From Minisyncoccota bacterium (lineage in GTDB: Bacteria > Patescibacteriota > Minisyncoccia > JAHIHE01 > JAGLIN01), in assembly GCA_023142995.1 (NCBI GenBank), contig JAGLIM010000006.1, positions 1 through 32,576 of the forward strand: DNA of 32,576 nucleotides. The letters run 5' to 3'. This document shows, piece by piece, positions 15,836 to 23,445 of the stretch. Both the position numbers and the translations under genes were made by a program. The notes below the pieces were generated by a model that did not search any database, was not told where the DNA came from, and saw only the letters and a program-made list of their open reading frames with translations. Numbering within the stretch: position 1 is the stretch's first letter; each line of letters starts with the position of its first letter.

Positions 15836-17407
15836 ATGAATAATCAGAAAATACTAAAAACAGATGTTTTGGTTTTAGGAACTGGAATTGCAGGATGTGT
15901 GGCAGCTTTGTGTTTGGCGGAAAATAAAAAGATAGAAGTTCTGCTTGTTACTAAAGATAAAGATATAAGACGATCGTCAACTTTGCGCGCACAAGGTGGG
16001 ATCATAGCAAGAGGTCAGAATGATTCAGCAGAAAAGTTGAAAAAAGACATCTTGCTTGCAGGTGATGGGTTGTGCAATGAAAAGGCGGTAGATATTTTAT
16101 CAAAAGAAGGTCCTGAACTTGTTGAAAGAATATTGATTGGAAAAGTTGGAGTGGAGTTCAATAAAAGCAAAGGAAAGTTAGATTATACAAAAGAAGCCGC
16201 GCATAGCGAAGACAGAATTCTCTATAAAAATGATCATACAGGGGAAGAAATAGAGAACAAGCTGACAAGAGCATTAAAGAGAAATAAGAACATTAAAATT
16301 CTAACAGATCACACGCTAGTTGACCTTTTGACTATGTCTCATCATGCGGTTGATAGGAGAAAAGTTTATCAGAATAAAAAGTGTGTTGGGGGCTATTTGC
16401 TTAACAATCAAAACGGTCTTGTTAAAACTGTTTTTGCCAAAAAAACAATTTTGGCAACAGGTGGGATTGGACAAGTGTATCTCAGGTCGACTAATCCTGA
16501 AATTGCAACTGGAGACGGACTCGCAACAGCTTTTCGGGCTGGAGCGGAAATTATTAATGCTGAGTATGTGCAGTTTCATCCCACTTCGTTATTTCATCGG
16601 GACGTAGATAACTTTCTTATTTCTGAGTCTCTCAGGGGAGAAGGCGCAAAGCTAAGGAATGAAAAAGGAAAGCTCTTTATGAAAAAATATGATAAGCGCG
16701 GAAGTTTGGCGCCGAGAGATATAGTTGCAAGAGGTATCTATGAAGAAATATTAAGCAGTAAAAAAGACTTTGTATATCTTGACCTTGCTTCTTATTTAGA
16801 TAGGAAATATATAGGGAAAAGGTTTCCTTTGATCTATAGAACATGTTTGAAATACGGTATAGATATAACAAGAGAGATGATTCCAGTTGCGCCAACTGCT
16901 CATTATTTTTGCGGAGGAATAAAGATTGATGAATTTGGTAAAAGCTCTTTGGAAAATCTATATGCAATTGGTGAAGTATCTTGTACGGGAGTTCATGGCG
17001 CGAATCGTCTTGCCAGTACATCTCTTTTAGAAGGACTTGTTTTTGCCAATAGATGTGCTGAAAATATATTAGGAAAAATAAGCGATAGTAGGTTAGTACA
17101 AAAAAGAGATATAAAACCGTGGATATATACAGGAGATCAAACTGTTGACCTTGCACTTATAAAGCAAGACTGGATGAGTCTGAAATCTATAATGTGGAAT
17201 TATGTAGGAATCGTAAGAACAGAAGAAAGGTTAGAAAGGGCCGTTTTAGATCTAAACTATTTGAAACACAGGATCGAAAAATTTTATTGTAATGTTTGTT
17301 TAGATAAAGATCTACTGGAATTAAGGAACGGTATTCAGACAGCGCTTATTATCGCAGAGGCAGCAAAGCAAAATAGGAAAAGTAGAGGATGTCATTATCG
17401 GAGTTAA
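15836..17407 (+). CDS. nadB: L-aspartate oxidase
   Basis: NadB oxidises L-aspartate to iminoaspartate, the first step of de novo NAD synthesis, and hands this to NadA. The FAD site is VLGTGIAGCVAALCLAE (residues 14-30). RRSSTLRAQGGIIA, HSEDRILYKNDHTG, EYVQFHPTS, SESLRGEGA and GVHGANRLASTSLLEG are the familiar landmarks of the family. The C-terminal helical domain ends SRGCHYRS, a slightly short form of the usual SRGxHxRxD end. At 523 residues it is close to normal length. A perfect NrtR-type palindrome lies just upstream. The enzyme can use oxygen or fumarate as acceptor; the sequence does not say which. Confidence 0.96.
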   Translation: MNNQKILKTDVLVLGTGIAGCVAALCLAENKKIEVLLVTKDKDIRRSSTLRAQGGIIARGQNDSAEKLKKDILLAGDGLCNEKAVDILSKEGPELVERILIGKVGVEFNKSKGKLDYTKEAAHSEDRILYKNDHTGEEIENKLTRALKRNKNIKILTDHTLVDLLTMSHHAVDRRKVYQNKKCVGGYLLNNQNGLVKTVFAKKTILATGGIGQVYLRSTNPEIATGDGLATAFRAGAEIINAEYVQFHPTSLFHRDVDNFLISESLRGEGAKLRNEKGKLFMKKYDKRGSLAPRDIVARGIYEEILSSKKDFVYLDLASYLDRKYIGKRFPLIYRTCLKYGIDITREMIPVAPTAHYFCGGIKIDEFGKSSLENLYAIGEVSCTGVHGANRLASTSLLEGLVFANRCAENILGKISDSRLVQKRDIKPWIYTGDQTVDLALIKQDWMSLKSIMWNYVGIVRTEERLERAVLDLNYLKHRIEKFYCNVCLDKDLLELRNGIQTALIIAEAAKQNRKSRGCHYRS

Positions 17408-17417
17408 AAAACATTTT

Positions 17418-17616
17418 TGTCATTCTGAACTTGTTTCAGAATCTGTTGACTATTACGGTAATTAAATCTATAAATCACAAACATTTTGATTAAATTGCAA
17501 ACACAGCTACTGAATAATAAAAAATGATTGTGTTTGCGTTGTAGATGAAAATATAGTGTAAGTAATATAAATCGAATCCAAAATAGAAAAGATCCTGAAA
17601 CAAGTTCAGGATGACA
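17418..17616. mobile_element. MITE-like element with 27-bp terminal inverted repeats
   Basis: The left end TGTCATTCTGAACTTGTTTC.. and the right end, read on the other strand, match at 25 of 27 positions, and each arm is itself a palindrome. The 199-bp element has no ORF and contains an inner inverted repeat (GCAAACACA / TGTGTTTGC). A related 109-bp element lies at 32102. No target duplication is clear. It separates nadB from nadA and may form hairpins that affect nadA transcript level. Confidence 0.75.
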
Positions 17617-17649
17617 ATTCTATTATAAATTTATTAATAAATAACAATC

Positions 17650-18558
17650 ATGAATAATTTAAATTTAATAGAAAAGATAAATGAGTTAAAAGAAAAGCGA
17701 AGCGCGATAATTTTAGCCCATAACTATCAATTGCCAGAAGTTCAGGATATTGCTGATTTTGTAGGAGACTCATTGGAGCTTGCGCAAATTTCTGCAAAAA
17801 CTGATGCGAAAGTAGTGGTTCTGTGCGGAGTACGTTTTATGGCAGAAACAGCGGCGATGATAAGTCCAAAAAAGAAAATTCTTCTTCCTGACAAAACAGC
17901 AGGTTGTCCGATGGCTGAAATGGTTAGCGTGGAAAAAGTGCGAGAAATGAAGAAACAATATCCTAAAGCTGCAGTGGTATGCTATGTGAATTCTACTGCG
18001 GAAATAAAAGCGGAAAGTGATATTTGTTGTACTTCAAGTAACGCACTGAAGATAGTTGAGTCTTTGAAAAACTATAAGCAGGTAATCTTTATTCCAGATA
18101 AATATTTAGGACATTTTCTGTCCTTGTCATCTGAGAAGGAATTTATTCTTGCGAATGGCTATTGTCCTACTCACGCAAAAATATCTTCAAAATTAATTGA
18201 TGAATTAAAAGTGAAATATAAAGATGCTAAAGTTCTTGTTCATGGAGAATGTACTCCAGAGATCAAAGAAAAAGCTGATAAGGTTCTTAGCACAGGAAAG
18301 ATGTGTGATTATGTTCAAAACTCTTTAAAAAAAGATTTTATAATCGCAACTGAGAAGGAAATAATGCACAGAATGAAAAAAGAAAATCCCAAGAAAAATC
18401 TTATTCAAGCAAGTCCATTGGCGATATGTCCTGGTATGAAGAAAAATAATCTGGAAAAAATATTAAATGTTCTTGAAAATATGAAAAATGAAGTTAAAGT
18501 TGATGAAAAAGTAGAACTAAAAGCCAGAAAGTGTATTGATCGGATGCTTTTAATTTAA
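17650..18558 (+). CDS. nadA: Quinolinate synthase
   Basis: NadA condenses iminoaspartate with dihydroxyacetone phosphate to quinolinate, using a [4Fe-4S] cluster. The family start IILAHNYQLPEVQDIADFVGDSLELA is present. The three cluster Cys are C86 (KTAGCPMAE), C172 (GYCPTH) and C260 (AICPGMKKN), spaced 86 and 88 residues as expected for the roughly 300-residue form. VNSTAEIKAESDICCTSSNA and IPDKYLGH are further signatures. It follows nadB after a 242-base gap largely filled by the palindromic element, with no strong promoter visible. nadC, the next gene of the pathway, is not in this window. Confidence 0.97.
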   Translation: MNNLNLIEKINELKEKRSAIILAHNYQLPEVQDIADFVGDSLELAQISAKTDAKVVVLCGVRFMAETAAMISPKKKILLPDKTAGCPMAEMVSVEKVREMKKQYPKAAVVCYVNSTAEIKAESDICCTSSNALKIVESLKNYKQVIFIPDKYLGHFLSLSSEKEFILANGYCPTHAKISSKLIDELKVKYKDAKVLVHGECTPEIKEKADKVLSTGKMCDYVQNSLKKDFIIATEKEIMHRMKKENPKKNLIQASPLAICPGMKKNNLEKILNVLENMKNEVKVDEKVELKARKCIDRMLLI

Positions 18559-18592
18559 ATGAAATTTAATTGTGAATGCCGTGTGAATGTCC

Positions 18593-18621
18593 TTGACAAG
18601 CATATTGATATTTGTTAGTTT
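18593..18621 (+). promoter_or_regulatory. Possible promoter of the PurA-like operon
   Basis: A perfect -35 TTGACA is followed after 17 bases by TAGTTT, a weak -10. A long stem-loop leader would follow in the transcript. The region holds no NrtR-type palindrome, so this operon is probably controlled separately from the NAD genes. Confidence 0.45.
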
Positions 18622-18686
18622 AATATGTTGTCGTAATTTATTTTACGGTGGTTTTATGTGAAGTATTTGCACTTTAACAAACAATT

Positions 18687-18733
18687 TTATGGTTTAAACA
18701 AGACTTAGCTCTGAAGTTTTGTTTAAGCCATAA
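18687..18733 (+). promoter_or_regulatory. Long leader stem-loop before the PurA-like operon
   Basis: TTATGGTTTAAACAAGACTT and AAGTTTTGTTTAAGCCATAA can pair over 20 positions with only G-T exceptions, around a 7-base loop AGCTCTG. No T-run follows, so it is not a simple terminator. It ends 77 bases before the first gene. It may be a protein-binding RNA, a dyad operator in DNA or an RNA-stabilising leader. Confidence 0.7.
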
Positions 18734-18810
18734 GATTTATATAAAAATTAATTCTTAAATGGCTGAAATAGTTATAAGGAAAGAAAATAAGAAAGAAAAG
18801 GAGTGATCAA

Positions 18811-19629
18811 ATGACAGAGATAATAAATGGCTCTAATCGATATAGAGTCATTAAAGAAGTGGCAAGGTCTGAACATTATCATCTCTACTTGTGTAAACAA
18901 AAAGAGACACAATGTCAGTGCTTGCTACAAATAGCAATTACGGTAGAACATAACGGTGAACTTCAGCGCGCAGCATACATTCTTAGAGAACTTGCATTTC
19001 ATGCTGATAGGCTTGAAGAAGAGTATAAGAATGTAAAAACTGATCCAAATGTTTTGCTTAATTATCAACTCGGATTTCCCGAGGTGGTGGATAGTTTTAT
19101 TTGCCAAGAGCAGGGCAGGCGACAAATCAACATTTTTGCATTTAGGAATGTAGATGATGTAGCTGATATGGTGCCGCTTGCGAATATTACAACCAAAGAC
19201 AATTTGCGTATTGATTTGCGCACCAGTGCGTGGATTATGGGTAAAGCTCTAAAACTGCTTGATTTTGTTTATGGTCAGGGTATTTCAGTTGATTTAATGA
19301 CTGGAGAAAATATACTGATCAATGCCAAACAACATTATGTAGTGATATTTGACTTGGTACAAGCACAAATATTTGAGCAAATGGTTCCAAAGGATATCAG
19401 AGGTCGCGAAATTTCGCAGACAGCAAGTGCTGTAATTATCGCTCTGGGGGGAGATGTGAAAACAGGAATTTTCCCAGAGAATGACAGTAGAGAATATATC
19501 GACTATTTATTGCAAATGGCTCGTGGAAATGTGAGTAATGCAAAAAGAGCGCACGAAGATTTCTATGAAATAGTTGATCGGATTTGGAAACGAGAATTCT
19601 ATCCTTTTACGGTTGAGCAATTGAAGTAG
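18811..19629 (+). CDS. Degenerate protein-kinase-like protein
   Basis: The layout recalls a protein kinase: a short beta N-lobe (RYRVIKEVARSEHYHLYLCK), a helix with Glu, then a C-lobe with GISVDLMTGENILIN in place of the HRDLKPEN catalytic loop and VVIFDLVQAQ in place of DFG. The catalytic-loop Asp and Asn and the DFG Asp are kept. The VAIK lysine is not evident (LLQIA), and His-Arg of HRD is Ser-Val. At 272 residues the C-lobe is short. It could be a pseudokinase or an atypical enzyme. It starts with a good GGAG site and heads an operon with a vWA protein 30 bases on. Kinase plus vWA pairs are known in TerY-type systems; this similarity is of arrangement only. Confidence 0.65.
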   Translation: MTEIINGSNRYRVIKEVARSEHYHLYLCKQKETQCQCLLQIAITVEHNGELQRAAYILRELAFHADRLEEEYKNVKTDPNVLLNYQLGFPEVVDSFICQEQGRRQINIFAFRNVDDVADMVPLANITTKDNLRIDLRTSAWIMGKALKLLDFVYGQGISVDLMTGENILINAKQHYVVIFDLVQAQIFEQMVPKDIRGREISQTASAVIIALGGDVKTGIFPENDSREYIDYLLQMARGNVSNAKRAHEDFYEIVDRIWKREFYPFTVEQLK

Positions 19630-19659
19630 AATATAAATGAAACGGAGGAATGATATATA

Positions 19660-20799
19660 ATGGGAAAATTAGTAGTAACAAGAGACACTTATGAAAAGGC
19701 GGTTGAGAAGCATGTATCGACAAAAGGACCAGCAACAAGAAGAGCGGAGCAAGAAGCTCACGCTACAGGCAAACTTCATTCGCTTGTTGATCCGGCTGGG
19801 TTTGGCGTAATTCGTTGTTCTTTGCCTCGATTTGAGAAACAAGGTGATGGTCTTTGGCGTCTCACAGTTGGTACGCCAGTACCAGTTGAAACTATTGTTG
19901 ATACAACTGGTAGCATGGGAGGCAATGTTGATGTAGCGTTACGCAGATTGCCAGACGCATATGCTTTATGCAGTGATATTTTACCTGAAGGCTGTGATCT
20001 TCAAATCGCTACCGGAATTTTTGGAGATGTGGTTGATAGATTTGTTCTATGTCGTCCACAATTTGAAATGGAGGCTGGTAAAATTGTTGAGCAATTAACG
20101 CTGATGGTACCAGAGCGAGCTGGGGGTGATTTTACAGAAGATCCTCAATATGGTCTCTTTGGAGCAGCATATCTTTCTAATTGTTATATCAACAGAATCG
20201 GTCTTAAGGAATATCATTTTGTGGTTACGGATGCACCGGCTCGTGATGAACTTGACGAAAGAGAACTTGTGCGGATTTTCGGCGATGAAATTTTTGAGAA
20301 GGTATCTGAGAATGGTCATCAAATCAATCGTCAAGGCTTGCCAACTACAGCTGAAGTTGTTCAGGATCTTTTGAAATATGCACACGCTTTTGTGTTGCAG
20401 GTTGATGAAGAGTTAAGAACAACCGAATTTTGGTCGGAAATATATGGTGTGAATCGAGTTGTGAAACTTCCTGACACCGAATATTTGCCACAGGTGCAGG
20501 CTGTTATTATTGGCCTTACCGAGGGAACGCTTAATCTTCAGGAGGTTAAAAAATTCCTAACAGACAACGGTATTTACGACAAAGATGCTGAGAAAATTTC
20601 TCGCTCTCTTGTCAATATTCCTTTGAGGGCGCAAGCAGATTTGCCAAATTTTGACAAGCGTCCCCGGAAAGGAGATCTTTTCAGGAATAAGACCGATGTT
20701 TGGCCAATTGACCAGGAAGATGTCGTAAAACTTGAATCCTCCGGAATAAATTCGGAGAGTGAGGATAATGATTCAAAAGAAGGTCTTGATTGGCTTTAG
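19660..20799 (+). CDS. von Willebrand factor A domain protein
   Basis: Residues 75-260 show a vWA fold: strand VPVETIVDTTGSMGG with the MIDAS metal motif Asp81-x-Thr-x-Ser85, followed by helix DVALRRLPDAYALC, strand CDLQIATGIFGD and later YHFVVTDAPARDE at the usual second acidic position. The first 70 residues are a distinct N-terminal region and the last 100 include a charged tail. There is no signal peptide or membrane segment, so it is cytoplasmic. A GGAGG site with about 10-base spacing precedes the ATG. vWA proteins with kinases act as metal-dependent binding scaffolds in several bacterial stress systems. Here the likely partners are the kinase-like and PurA-like proteins on the same transcript. 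Confidence 0.85.
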   Translation: MGKLVVTRDTYEKAVEKHVSTKGPATRRAEQEAHATGKLHSLVDPAGFGVIRCSLPRFEKQGDGLWRLTVGTPVPVETIVDTTGSMGGNVDVALRRLPDAYALCSDILPEGCDLQIATGIFGDVVDRFVLCRPQFEMEAGKIVEQLTLMVPERAGGDFTEDPQYGLFGAAYLSNCYINRIGLKEYHFVVTDAPARDELDERELVRIFGDEIFEKVSENGHQINRQGLPTTAEVVQDLLKYAHAFVLQVDEELRTTEFWSEIYGVNRVVKLPDTEYLPQVQAVIIGLTEGTLNLQEVKKFLTDNGIYDKDAEKISRSLVNIPLRAQADLPNFDKRPRKGDLFRNKTDVWPIDQEDVVKLESSGINSESEDNDSKEGLDWL

Positions 20800-20836
20800 G
20801 ACATAAGACGAGACAGAATCAGAAGAGGTGATTGAT

Positions 20837-22228
20837 GTGAAAAAAATCTATATTGTCACCGATCTTGGTCCTGGTGACGGTGGAAAAGGTGGTGTGGTGC
20901 ATAAAATCGCAACAATGATGAATGCTCATACTGTTATAAAAGTTGGAGGTAGCCAAGGAAGCCATGGAGTCAAAACTTCAGAAGGATTTAACTATGCATT
21001 TAGTTATTGGGGATGCGGTACATTTGAGGGAATAAGAACACATATTTCTTCTCGGATGATCGTTCATCCAATTGGTTTATTAAATGAAGCTGAATTAATT
21101 CGATATGGTGGATTTGGTATTTATAATCTTTTTGATCTATTAACAATAGACGAAGAAGCATTATGTGCTACTCCATATCATGGAATTGTTTCGCGCCTAA
21201 AAGAGATGGCGCGAGGAGACGATCCTCGTGGAACAATCGGCACAGGTGTTGGTGAATCCTATCGTTACTCACAGCAATATCCAGATCTTGCAATTCAAGT
21301 TCGTGATCTATTGCGACCGAATCTCCGGGATCAGCTTATTGCTGTACGAGAACAGATACAGAGAGATTTATCTCCGATAATTGAGGGAGAATTTTTTCCC
21401 GAAGACCGCAAAATTATGGAAAAGGAGGTTTATCTTCTTTATGATGATGGCTATCTTGACTTTATTTTGAAGCAATTTCAAAAAGCAGGACAGAAAGCTA
21501 AAACTGTTGATCACGACTATCTCGGAAAGAAAATTCTTTCCAAAAACGGCGTGGCTGTGGTTGAAAGCTCTCATGGAGTTCTTACGGACCATTATCACGG
21601 TTTTTATCCGCATACCAGTGCTATTCGGACATTGCCTTGCTTTACGCAAACAATGCTCAAAGAAGCTGGCTTTGATGGACAAATCGTGAATATCGGAGTA
21701 TTCCGGGCCTATGCGATCAGACATGGTGCTGGACCGATGCCGACTGCCGATCCAACGATGGCGGAAAATCTTTTGCCAGGAAGTCATAAGGAAGAAAATC
21801 GCTGGCAAGGGAAAATACGAGTAGGACCGATTGATTTGGTTTTACTCCGTTATGCAATCAATGTCTGCGGTGGGCCATCTGCATTTGATGGTTTAGCTGT
21901 CACTTGGTTTGACCAGATCGAAAGAAATGGACAGTGGAAGATATGTAAACAATATAACAATAAAGATACTGATAATCGAACATATTTTACATCTTCGGGT
22001 GAAATCAAAGTTCGACAAGGAATAGATGATGAACAATCGGAATACCAAAGGAATCTTGGTAGACGGCTTTTGAGCTGTAGACCTGAGATTACAACTTTGA
22101 AAATTCCATCAGACGCAAAGCAAGAAGAGCTTTACTCGTTTTGCGCTGATGTTTCAGGAAAAGAACTTGGTATTCCAGTGAGAATGGTTTCGCTTGGTCC
22201 AACTGAGCGGGATAAGATTTGTAAGTAA
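20837..22228 (+). CDS. Divergent adenylosuccinate-synthetase (PurA)-like enzyme
   Basis: PurA joins IMP and aspartate using GTP. This protein follows the PurA order with many changes. The GDEGKGK loop is GPGDGGKGG with the catalytic Asp kept (residue 14). GGHNAGH is GGSQGSHG with the catalytic His kept (residue 43). GTTGRGIGP is GTIGTGVGE, and VGAGPFPTE is HGAGPMPTA. The guanine motif TKLD has become TWFD, so nucleotide choice may differ, and the Arg-rich substrate loop reads RWQGKIRVGPID. The length is near normal. I start it at GTG 20837, behind GAGGTG; the track's GTG at 20828 lies inside that ribosome site. It shares an operon with kinase-like and vWA genes rather than purine genes, so a housekeeping PurA role is unlikely. 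Confidence 0.85.
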   Translation: MKKIYIVTDLGPGDGGKGGVVHKIATMMNAHTVIKVGGSQGSHGVKTSEGFNYAFSYWGCGTFEGIRTHISSRMIVHPIGLLNEAELIRYGGFGIYNLFDLLTIDEEALCATPYHGIVSRLKEMARGDDPRGTIGTGVGESYRYSQQYPDLAIQVRDLLRPNLRDQLIAVREQIQRDLSPIIEGEFFPEDRKIMEKEVYLLYDDGYLDFILKQFQKAGQKAKTVDHDYLGKKILSKNGVAVVESSHGVLTDHYHGFYPHTSAIRTLPCFTQTMLKEAGFDGQIVNIGVFRAYAIRHGAGPMPTADPTMAENLLPGSHKEENRWQGKIRVGPIDLVLLRYAINVCGGPSAFDGLAVTWFDQIERNGQWKICKQYNNKDTDNRTYFTSSGEIKVRQGIDDEQSEYQRNLGRRLLSCRPEITTLKIPSDAKQEELYSFCADVSGKELGIPVRMVSLGPTERDKICK

Positions 22229-22255
22229 AGCAAAGAAAAAATATAACAGGAGAAG

Positions 22256-23341
22256 ATGATAAGTATGGCAGAAGAAGATACAGTAGATACAGTAGATATA
22301 GCGAAGAACGTAGATATCAAGCCTGAATCAGGCGAAGAAATAACAACAAGCGTTGATGAGTCCGTGACAACTGTTGATCAAGTTACTGCTAAGCTTGAAG
22401 AGCTGGGCGTTGATAGCGATATGATCAAGAAGATCAAGGAAATGGGTGCTGAGATGGTAAAGGATTTAGCCGGTCTTCAAGAGAAAGACCTTACTGATGC
22501 CGGAATGCCAATACTTAAGGCAAGAAAGTTGATTGCCGTGCTTGTTCCGACCAGTGGTGCTAATATTGATCCGAACAAAGAATTGGCAGATAATGAAAAA
22601 CCTTCAAGCGCTCAAGTGACCGGATTTGCAGGTGCTCTTGGAATAGATCCGACTACTTTGATGCTTCTTATGAACGGTCAAGGTGGAGACATGGATCTAT
22701 CAAGCATGATATCAATAGATGTCGTGGTCAATGGCTACAATCCCAAGCTTCGTAATATGTTTCTGATGATTATGGGACAGATCGAAGAACGTCTTGGTGT
22801 GCCTATCGTGGTAATTGATAGTGATGGTGCTGTTAATCGATCTCTCACAGCCGAGTATATTGAAGGTCTTGAAGAAAGCCGTGATTCTGCGGAAAATAAT
22901 ATCTACTTTGATATAGAAAGCGTTCCGCATGAAGTCATTAATGTCGGTGTAGATGCTCAAAGCATCTATGATGCTGATCCATTAATGCCTGATAAAGCTC
23001 TTCAAAAGAGTGGTATGGGTACTGGTCGGGTAAATTGGAATGGTGTTCCTCTTGAAGTACGGCAGGTAGCATATTTTGCTGTAACTGAAACAAAGGAGAT
23101 CAAACCAACCAGTGATGGACATCAAACATGGCTTCGTGGTCATATGAAGCCCGGTGTTAACCGTTTGATCTTCCATGGTCGAGCTCCGCAAGCAATCAGC
23201 GCATATAACGAAGCTGCTCGTACTGGTTCGTTGCCCACGCTTCGAGTTATGCTTTCGCGTAATCCGCGTAGCAAGGAGATAATGCCACGTCGTCGTAAGT
23301 CAAATCCTTCAGATTTGCTGACAGGAATTGGCAGCGAATAA
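22256..23341 (+). CDS. SAM/HhH-domain protein of the PurA-like operon
   Basis: After an acidic, Thr/Val-rich N-terminus of about 35 residues comes a small helical domain (VTAKLEELGVDSDMIKKIK, then LQEKDLTDAGMPILKARKLIAVL) that resembles a sterile-alpha-motif or helix-hairpin-helix domain used for oligomerisation or nucleic-acid binding. The rest, about 220 residues, is unrecognised. It includes DVVVNGYNPKLRNMFLMIMGQ, a conserved-looking TGRVNWNGVPLEVRQVAYFA segment, and a very basic end (MPRRRKSNP). AGGAG lies three bases before this ATG and twelve before a second Met (22265), so either start is possible. It is the last gene of the operon, followed by a terminator. Function unknown. Confidence 0.75.
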   Translation: MISMAEEDTVDTVDIAKNVDIKPESGEEITTSVDESVTTVDQVTAKLEELGVDSDMIKKIKEMGAEMVKDLAGLQEKDLTDAGMPILKARKLIAVLVPTSGANIDPNKELADNEKPSSAQVTGFAGALGIDPTTLMLLMNGQGGDMDLSSMISIDVVVNGYNPKLRNMFLMIMGQIEERLGVPIVVIDSDGAVNRSLTAEYIEGLEESRDSAENNIYFDIESVPHEVINVGVDAQSIYDADPLMPDKALQKSGMGTGRVNWNGVPLEVRQVAYFAVTETKEIKPTSDGHQTWLRGHMKPGVNRLIFHGRAPQAISAYNEAARTGSLPTLRVMLSRNPRSKEIMPRRRKSNPSDLLTGIGSE

Positions 23342-23375
23342 TCAAAAAATATTAAACCCGTAAAAAAACGGGAAT

Positions 23376-23410
23376 GGTCAAGTAGCTTCGTGCGCTTGGC
23401 CTCTTTTTTT
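23376..23410 (+). terminator. Terminator of the PurA-like operon
   Basis: GGTCAAGT pairs with GCTTGGCC (two T-G pairs), with an inner GC..GC pair and a TTCGT loop, directly followed by TCTTTTTTT. It lies 35 bases after the last stop codon. Confidence 0.8.
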
Positions 23411-23419
23411 ATAAAAAAT

Positions 23420-23444
23420 AACCGTCAGGTATAAGCCGACGGTT
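23420..23444 (-). terminator. Terminator of the minus-strand nucleotidyltransferase gene
   Basis: AACCGTC / GACGGTT is a perfect 7-bp stem. Read on the minus strand it begins one base after the TGA stop and is followed by ATTTTTTAT. It may also act weakly on the plus strand as a back-up between the convergent units. Confidence 0.8.
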
Positions 23445-23445
23445 T

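Noticed and set aside
16316-17156. Overlapping ORFs within nadB, including a 159-aa minus-strand ORF
   Set aside because: nadB is intact across the region; the minus ORF is Leu/Tyr-rich low-complexity translation of the opposite strand.
17418-17616. Insertion sequence between nadB and nadA
   Set aside because: It is only 199 bases with no transposase ORF, so it is at most a non-autonomous element.
20095-20385. Minus- and plus-strand ORFs within the vWA gene
   Set aside because: The vWA frame has clear motifs and a ribosome site; the others have neither.
20828-22228. Housekeeping purA
   Set aside because: The guanine motif and substrate loops are changed and the neighbours are not purine genes. 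Not fully excluded, since the rest of the genome is unseen.
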